Shown: positions 20,598 through 25,139 of the stretch, piece by piece
Layout of the letters: every line of letters begins with the position of its first letter
Position numbering within the stretch: the first letter of the stretch is position 1
NCBI GenBank assembly: GCA_030157745.1
Contig: JAOAUE010000014.1
Span: forward strand, 1 to 25,139
Source of the DNA: Minisyncoccota bacterium
GTDB taxonomy: Bacteria > Patescibacteriota > Minisyncoccia > Phycocordibacterales > UBA9973
Direction of reading: 5' to 3'
DNA length: 25,139 bases
Program-made: the position numbers and the translations under genes
The notes under the pieces: model-generated
Database searches by the model: none
Seen by the model: only the letters and a program-made list of their open reading frames with translations
Told to the model about the DNA's origin: nothing

Positions 20598-21149
20598 TTA
20601 TAAAGTATAGCGCTTGAAAATTTTAACAATCACAAAAGAGATGAATACGCCTACGAAAGCTCCAACTATGACGTCGAGTGGGTAATGAACACCCACATAG
20701 ATACGAGAAATCCCTATGATAAACGCTATACCAAAGAGCATAAGCCCTGCCCTCTTTGAAAGACTGTAAACAAAATAAGCTAGAGCAAAAGAAAAGCTTG
20801 TGTGTAGGGACGGAAACGAGTCATTGCTTCCATGAACCAAAAGAGTCTTGGTATCCTCAAGTACCTGGTGTGGCCTCGGTAAAGAAACTAGTCCTTTGAT
20901 AAGCTCAGTGACAGCCCAAACAAAAGAAAGCGTTATAAAAAATATAAATATATCCCCTATCTTTTTTAAAAATAGTGAACCATCTTTTTTGCTTTTAATT
21001 GCCAAGAAAACTAGCCACACAAAAACCAAAATTATCAAAGCTTGAACAAGAAACCTGCTGACAAAAACCATGAAACCGTCGAGCACCGGAAACTCCAAAG
21101 CGCTATGGTTGATAAAGAAGAATACTTTTTGGTTTAATGTATTAAGCAT
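20598..21149 (-). CDS. PAP2-family membrane phosphatase
   Basis: PAP2 membrane phosphatases dephosphorylate lipid phosphates such as undecaprenyl pyrophosphate, recycling the carrier for cell-wall building. All three signature blocks are present: KGLVSLPRP (KX6RP), PSLHTS (PSGH block with Leu for Gly) and SRIYVGVHYPLD (SRX5HX3D). Five or six hydrophobic helices span the 183 residues. The start overlaps the rodA stop by 8 nt, so translation is coupled. The pairing with RodA supports a role in peptidoglycan precursor recycling (UppP/BacA replacement), but the substrate is not shown by the sequence. Confidence 0.9.
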   Translation of the reverse strand: MLNTLNQKVFFFINHSALEFPVLDGFMVFVSRFLVQALIILVFVWLVFLAIKSKKDGSLFLKKIGDIFIFFITLSFVWAVTELIKGLVSLPRPHQVLEDTKTLLVHGSNDSFPSLHTSFSFALAYFVYSLSKRAGLMLFGIAFIIGISRIYVGVHYPLDVIVGAFVGVFISFVIVKIFKRYTL

Positions 21150-22266
21150 ATCCTAAAAATTCTTTGTTGATATCGTCTCTATGGGTCGCTCTTTCATAGC
21201 GAGTCATTGATAGAACTATACCAAGCCCAATCATTTCTGCCAAAATATGCGATCCCCCATAACTCATAAACGGCAGTGGAATACCTGTAACGGGCATAAC
21301 TCCAATATTCATACCTATGTTGACTACCAAGTGTCCAAACAAAAATATAAAATACCCTACGCAAAATAGCGTCTCAAAGTTGCTAGCCCCATGCTCAGCA
21401 TGAACCTTTATCCTCCATAGTAAAAAACTGAAACAAAACAGGACAACAAGAGAACCCAAAAAACCCCACTCTTCAGAAAATGCTGCGAAAACAAAATCTG
21501 TTTGATATTCTGGTAAAAAGTTAAGTCGAGACTGTGTCCCATAACCAAGCCCCTTGCCCAAAATTCCACCAGAGCCTACAGCAATAACACTTTGGTAGGC
21601 ATTGTACCCAGCACCACGGATATCGCTTGTTGGGTCAATAAAACTGATGACTCTGGCTTTCTGGTAAGGTTTGAAAAGAAATAACCAAGAAACGCTAAAG
21701 ATAATAACGATAGCCGATAAGACTATGAAAATATGTTTTTTGGAAATACCAGCTACAAGCGACATGCCAAGCCACAAAAGCGCTACCACCATCGCTGACC
21801 CGAAGTCTGGTTGAAGCATTATGAGCATAATAGGAACCAAAGCATAAAGAGCGGAGATAAATAAATGTTTGAACTGCGCTATAGCAATATGTCGACGAGA
21901 AAAATATTTGGCCAAAACAACAATAACAAGGATTTTAACAAAGTCAGTGGGTTGAAAAGAAAATCCACCAAAATCAAACCAACTCTTTGCCCCCTTTACC
22001 GTCTTACCTAAAAAAAGCACCAAGACTAAAAGTGCAAGAGACGCCAAATAAGCAGTAACGACATAACGAGAATCTCGCAAAAATCTAACGTCTAAAAAAG
22101 CAAAAACTAAAAGCAAGACCATCCCGACACCAAACCACAAAAGTTGCTTTGTAAAAAAAGATGACTCTCCCCCAAAACTTGTCATAGTAGAAAGAGACGC
22201 CAAAATAATAGGAAAAACAGCCCCGAGAATACTCCAATCAATTTCTTTATAAAGTTTTCTAATCAT
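21142..22266 (-). CDS. rodA: RodA, SEDS-family peptidoglycan polymerase
   Basis: RodA polymerises glycan strands from lipid II during cell elongation, together with a class B PBP (none here). The 374-aa protein has about ten membrane helices. Family blocks are WFDFGGFSFQPTDFVKI, QPDFGSAMV, the extracellular loop GSGGILGKGLGYGTQSRLNFLPEYQTDFVFAAFSEEWGF, and NIGMNIGVMPVTGIPLPFMSYGGS. These favour RodA over FtsW. The ATG overlaps the TGA of the upstream gene (ATGA), and its own end overlaps the PAP2 gene. It is the middle gene of a three-gene leaderless operon beginning at 23045. Confidence 0.93.
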   Translation of the reverse strand: MIRKLYKEIDWSILGAVFPIILASLSTMTSFGGESSFFTKQLLWFGVGMVLLLVFAFLDVRFLRDSRYVVTAYLASLALLVLVLFLGKTVKGAKSWFDFGGFSFQPTDFVKILVIVVLAKYFSRRHIAIAQFKHLFISALYALVPIMLIMLQPDFGSAMVVALLWLGMSLVAGISKKHIFIVLSAIVIIFSVSWLFLFKPYQKARVISFIDPTSDIRGAGYNAYQSVIAVGSGGILGKGLGYGTQSRLNFLPEYQTDFVFAAFSEEWGFLGSLVVLFCFSFLLWRIKVHAEHGASNFETLFCVGYFIFLFGHLVVNIGMNIGVMPVTGIPLPFMSYGGSHILAEMIGLGIVLSMTRYERATHRDDINKEFLGYA

Positions 22267-23045
22267 ATTTCTGAAGATTTAAAAGGATTTATTCTTGGTA
22301 TGATCTCAATAGTACGCACTGTTTTAGGGTCAATTTTATCTGGCCAAGTAAAATAGACTGTTTGATTTGATAGTCCGCCTATATTTGGCAAAAGTATCTT
22401 TGACATTGTTATAGCATTATCATTTTCGTCATACAAAATAGCTACTACGTCTATATTTTCAAAACTAAATCTAGACTTGTTCTCCAGTGTTGCTGTTAAT
22501 CTGAGGCCTCCTTCAAAAGCTTCTAAGATATTTCTATCTGTTTTTATCACTACCTGAGAAAAAGTTGGGTCAGACTTTTCCCATAGTATAGGAGGAAGGA
22601 ATGAGAAACGAGTGAGCGCAACTTTACTATTACCTGTTTGAACAAGGTTTTCAACTATAGCGCTTCTACCCATAGGTCCTAGATATGTAACACCCTCTTT
22701 TTCTACTATAAGAGAATTTTTTTCGTCATATAGCTTGAAAATATATCTTGCAAATCTAGCTGAAGAAGCTGGGTAGCTATGCTCTATGTAGGCAATGCTA
22801 TGAACAACACCCGGAGAAATCTCAAAACTTCTAGACCAACGGACCTTGGGATCACTGAGTTCATTTGGACAATACTGCAAGCATGATCCTCCACAATCCA
22901 CCCCAGACTCTCCACCATTTTTTTTGTTATCGAAACAAGTCGGTACGACATTTGTAGTACTACGAAAAATAGCAAAAGCTACTACCAACAAAAATGTAAG
23001 TAGTCCCATCATATAACTAAGCTTTCTGCGCTGTGCCCAAACCAT
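22263..23045 (-). CDS. Membrane-anchored protein with Cys-Gly-rich DCGG motif, 260 aa
   Basis: Unnamed. The N-terminus has basic residues (QRRK) and one hydrophobic helix (about 9-25). Just outside it is CFDNKKNGGESGVDCGGSC, a C-x-N-G-E-x-G-x-DCGG-x-C motif that I recall from secreted proteins of Bacteroidetes and Patescibacteria, then QYCPNE. The remainder looks beta-rich (TYLGPMGRSAIVENLV, LRLTATLENKSRFSFENIDVVAILYDENDNAI, NQTVYFTWP), like Ig or FxLYD-type surface domains. A frame open to TTG 23084 exists, but it begins inside the rRNA terminator. TGTTATAAT ends 7 nt before ATG 23045, so that ATG is the start. It heads the operon with rodA (ATGA overlap), suggesting an envelope role. Confidence 0.8.
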   Translation of the reverse strand: MVWAQRRKLSYMMGLLTFLLVVAFAIFRSTTNVVPTCFDNKKNGGESGVDCGGSCLQYCPNELSDPKVRWSRSFEISPGVVHSIAYIEHSYPASSARFARYIFKLYDEKNSLIVEKEGVTYLGPMGRSAIVENLVQTGNSKVALTRFSFLPPILWEKSDPTFSQVVIKTDRNILEAFEGGLRLTATLENKSRFSFENIDVVAILYDENDNAITMSKILLPNIGGLSNQTVYFTWPDKIDPKTVRTIEIIPRINPFKSSEI

Positions 23046-23052
23046 TATCTTG

Positions 23053-23061
23053 ATTATAACA
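23053..23061 (-). promoter_or_regulatory. Extended -10 promoter of the orf260-rodA-PAP2 operon
   Basis: The reverse strand has TGTTATAAT, with the perfect hexamer at 23053-23058 ending 7 nt before the ATG at 23045. It lies directly downstream of the 5S terminator, separating the operon from the rRNA transcript and ruling out the TTG at 23084 as start. Confidence 0.8.
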
Positions 23062-23075
23062 AATAAAACAAGGTA

Positions 23076-23129
23076 AAAATACAAAAAGCCATCTCGAAGA
23101 TAAATCTTTTTGATGGCTTTTTGTATTTT
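23076..23129. terminator. Terminator of the 23S-5S rRNA transcript
   Basis: An 18-bp perfect stem AAAATACAAAAAGCCATC (23076-23093) with its complement (23112-23129) encloses an 18-nt loop holding an inner AAGAT/ATCTT hairpin. The A/T-rich ends supply a U-run in both directions. It lies 38 nt past the 5S 3' end. Confidence 0.85.
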
Positions 23130-23137
23130 GAGTTCGA

Positions 23138-23153
23138 TCCGTCAACTGACGGA
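23138..23153. repeat. Palindromic repeat TCCGTCAACTGACGGA
   Basis: A 16-bp sequence with 6-bp arms TCCGTC/GACGGA between 5S and its terminator. It shares the pattern TCCGYCARYTGRCGGA with the repeat at 10095-10110 after reverse complementing and allowing one mismatch. Confidence 0.5.
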
Positions 23154-23154
23154 A

Positions 23155-23290
<136 letters not shown>

Positions 23291-23364
23291 TATTTTTAAA
23301 TCACGTGAAGTGATAAGCATTTAAATTTCTGAATCTGTTTTTCAACAGTTTGATTTCCAGATTT

Positions 23365-25139
23365 CCTAATAGGAATCGGGCAATTAGTACACCTCGGCTA
23401 AACGCATTGCTGCGCGTACACCTAGTGCCTATCAACGTGATCATCTCTCACGGCCCTCAAACGATACTTAATCTTGGAACTGGCTTCCCTCTTAGATGCT
23501 TTCAGAGGTTATCCATTCCGAACATAGCTACTGGACAGTCCACCTGGCGGTAGAGCCCATAGACCAGAGGTTCGTTCATTTCGGTCCTCTCGTACTAGAA
23601 ACGAATTTCCTCAAGTATCAACGCCTGCAGTAGATAGGAGACCAACCTGTCTTACGCTTCTTTTCATTTGTTACCAAATGGAATGGACTATATCTTAACC
23701 CGTTAGATAGTGCTTGCGCAGCATCTAATGGGTCCTCAACGTGTAGTCTCTACGGGTCCACGTCAGACGTGGTTCCCTCGGTATTCTCCTTTTTTAGAAA
23801 CTAAAAACTAGTCACTAGAAACTAGGAATCTACCGATATTAGTTGAGCATGTCATCTACCATCGCTGGTAGAAACCGCCGTAATAAGATGGTTCTCTTGT
23901 TATCTTTCTACCCATTAGATAATAAAATAACATTCCTCACTGAAATCAAAACTAAATAAATAGTTTATTAAACAGAAACAAATATTAGATTGTTTATATA
24001 ACGGGTCTTTACTTTTATTAGACGAAAAGACTAAAACATAATTTATGTTACGAATATTTTATTTAAAAAAATTATTCAAAAATTCTCTCGGGATTCAGAC
24101 AATCGAGAAATCAGAGAAAGCGCAGATAAATCTTTTGCTTAAACTAATCCCTCGACGGTCTGAACCCAGCTCGCGTACCTTTTTAATTGGCGAACAGCCA
24201 AACCTTTGGGAGCTTCTTCACCCCCAGGATAAGGTGAGCCGACATCGAGGTGCCGAACTCCGCCGTCGCTATGGACGCTTAGGCGGAACTAGCCTGTTAT
24301 CCCCGGAGTAGCTTCTATCCGTTAATCTTCAACCGCATCTAATGCGAATTGTCGGTTCACTATGCTCTGCTTTCGCACCTGCTCGGGATGTCCCCCTCAC
24401 AGTCAAGCCAGCTTATGCCATTGCACTATCGGCACGGTTTCCATTCGCGCCTAGCTGACCTTTGGACTCCTCCGTTACTTTTTGGGAGGATACCGCCCCA
24501 GTAAAACTACCCACCAGGCACTGTCTCGATACGTTTTTGCCGTATCGGTTAGGATATATACATATAGATAAGAGTATTTCACTGACGACTCCACGCGGCC
24601 CGAAAGCGGCGCTTCAAAGTCTCCTCTCTATGCTACGAAATATACAGATATACCCAATACCAAGCTGTAGTAAAGCTTCCGGGGTCTTTTCGTCTAACTG
24701 CAGGTAACCGGCATCTTCACCGGTATTGTATTTTCACCGAGCAAGTCCTCGAGACAGTTCCCCAGTCATTACACCATTCGTGCACGTCTGAACTTACCAG
24801 ACAAGGAATTTCGCTACCTTAGGACGATTATAGTTATCGCCGACATTGACCGGGGCTTATACAATCCAGCACATACATAAATGCATGTACCGCCCGTACT
24901 TGACCTTCCGGCATTGGTCAGGCATCACCCCGTATACTTCCACTTACGTGTTTGCACGGAGCTGTGTTTTTGGTAAACAGTCGGCTGGGAAATTTTAACT
25001 GCGGCCCCCATTGCTGAGGGCGGACCTTATTGCGAACGTACGGTCGCTTTTTTGCCGAGTTCCTTGGGGATCTCTCACTTGTTCGCCTTGGGCTACTCGC
25101 CCTGAACACCTGTGTCGGTTTGCGGTACGGTGTACGTAT
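23365..25139 (-). rRNA. rrl: 23S rRNA, 3' part (partial, interrupted by an intron)
   Basis: The reverse strand covers from the region equivalent to about E. coli position 1660 to the 3' end. Diagnostic blocks are CTATAATCGTCCTAAGGTAGCGAAATTCC, GACGAAAAGACCCCG, GGATAACAGGCT, GGTACGCGAGCTGGG and the sarcin-ricin loop CTAGTACGAGAGGACCG. The 5' portion lies beyond the right edge. The exon sequence is interrupted once, at 23657-24154. The 3' end is set near 23365-23370 by the ATTCC pairing region and is approximate. Confidence 0.95.
23657..24154 (-). other. Group I self-splicing intron in 23S rRNA (E. coli position 2593)
   Basis: A 498-nt insertion separates GGGTTCAGACCGT from CGTAAGACAGG, which are continuous in other 23S genes (E. 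coli GGGUUUAGAACGU/CGUGAGACAG). Group I features are clear: a U before the 5' splice site and G as last intron base (23657). P7 pairs GACUA (23744-23748, within GUAGAGACUACACG) with UAGUC (23686-23690, within AAGAUAUAGUCC). P8 is 23723-23733 with 23698-23708, and a P9 hairpin CAUUUG-GUAA-CAAAUG spans 23665-23680. A stretch GUCUGAA about 50 nt into the intron could pair with exon UUCAGAC, but I could not settle P1. No homing endonuclease ORF is present; 23930-24100 is AT-rich filler. Confidence 0.92.

Noticed and set aside
22263..23084. TTG start at 23084 for the DCGG protein
   Set aside because: The TTG lies inside the rRNA terminator and upstream of a perfect extended -10; ATG 23045 is placed correctly for a leaderless start.
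23350..23553. Protein frames within the rRNA genes (also 24462-24707 and 24918-25109)
   Set aside because: The DNA is conserved 23S rRNA; the frames are accidental.
24045..24311. 88-codon + strand frame that could be an intron-encoded protein
   Set aside because: It runs antisense from the intron into conserved 23S exon sequence and lacks LAGLIDADG, GIY-YIG or HNH motifs.

Overview
The window looks like part of a streamlined Candidate Phyla Radiation (Patescibacteria, probably Parcubacteria-type) chromosome. The evidence is indirect but consistent. The 23S rRNA gene carries a group I intron. Ribosomal protein bL32 has lost its zinc cysteines. Threonyl-tRNA synthetase lacks the TGS domain, and SMC is far shorter than usual. 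LemA and HtpX are paired, and a UvrD-type helicase is fused to a nuclease domain. Intergenic DNA is AT-rich and compact. UGA is used as a stop codon (for example in the ATGA overlap of rodA), so the UGA-as-glycine code of Gracilibacteria/SR1 is unlikely.

Layout, left to right. 1-60 is the 5' end of a 16S rRNA gene running out of the window to the left, with its leader and promoter. 325-2477 is an AT-rich patch of small unrecognised, mostly membrane or secreted genes, each with its own promoter or terminator. 2564-7288 is a leftward cluster: bL32, a NusB-Nudix fusion, RNase III, a small membrane protein and a short SMC. 7336-7515 holds a candidate small RNA with promoter and terminator. Rightward genes follow: thrS, a small helical protein whose start codon appears to be split off by a 97-bp inverted-repeat element, and a basic protein. 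Then come gyrB (leftward), a small Cys-rich protein (rightward), a UvrD helicase-nuclease (leftward), tRNA-Ser(GGA), the lemA-orf-orf-htpX operon, secD-secF, and the operon orf260-rodA-PAP2. 23167-25139 is 5S and the 3' half of 23S rRNA, both leftward, with an ORF-less group I intron at the position equivalent to E. coli 2593.

The genes serve housekeeping roles: RNA processing and antitermination (rnc, nusB), chromosome structure and topology (smc, gyrB), DNA repair, tRNA charging, protein export (SecDF), cell-wall elongation (RodA) and membrane-protein quality control (HtpX). The clearest general pattern is promoter architecture. For at least eight genes a TATAAT-like -10 box, often with an upstream TG, lies only 6-8 nt before the start codon and no Shine-Dalgarno sequence is visible, so the mRNAs should be leaderless. 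This rule also corrects two start codons and explains the element inserted behind thrS.

The 16S start at the left edge and the 23S/5S end at the right edge point the same way and are separated by about 23 kb of protein genes. The genome therefore has either two rRNA operons or unlinked 16S and 23S genes. No CRISPR array, transposase, integrase or recognisable defence system was seen.
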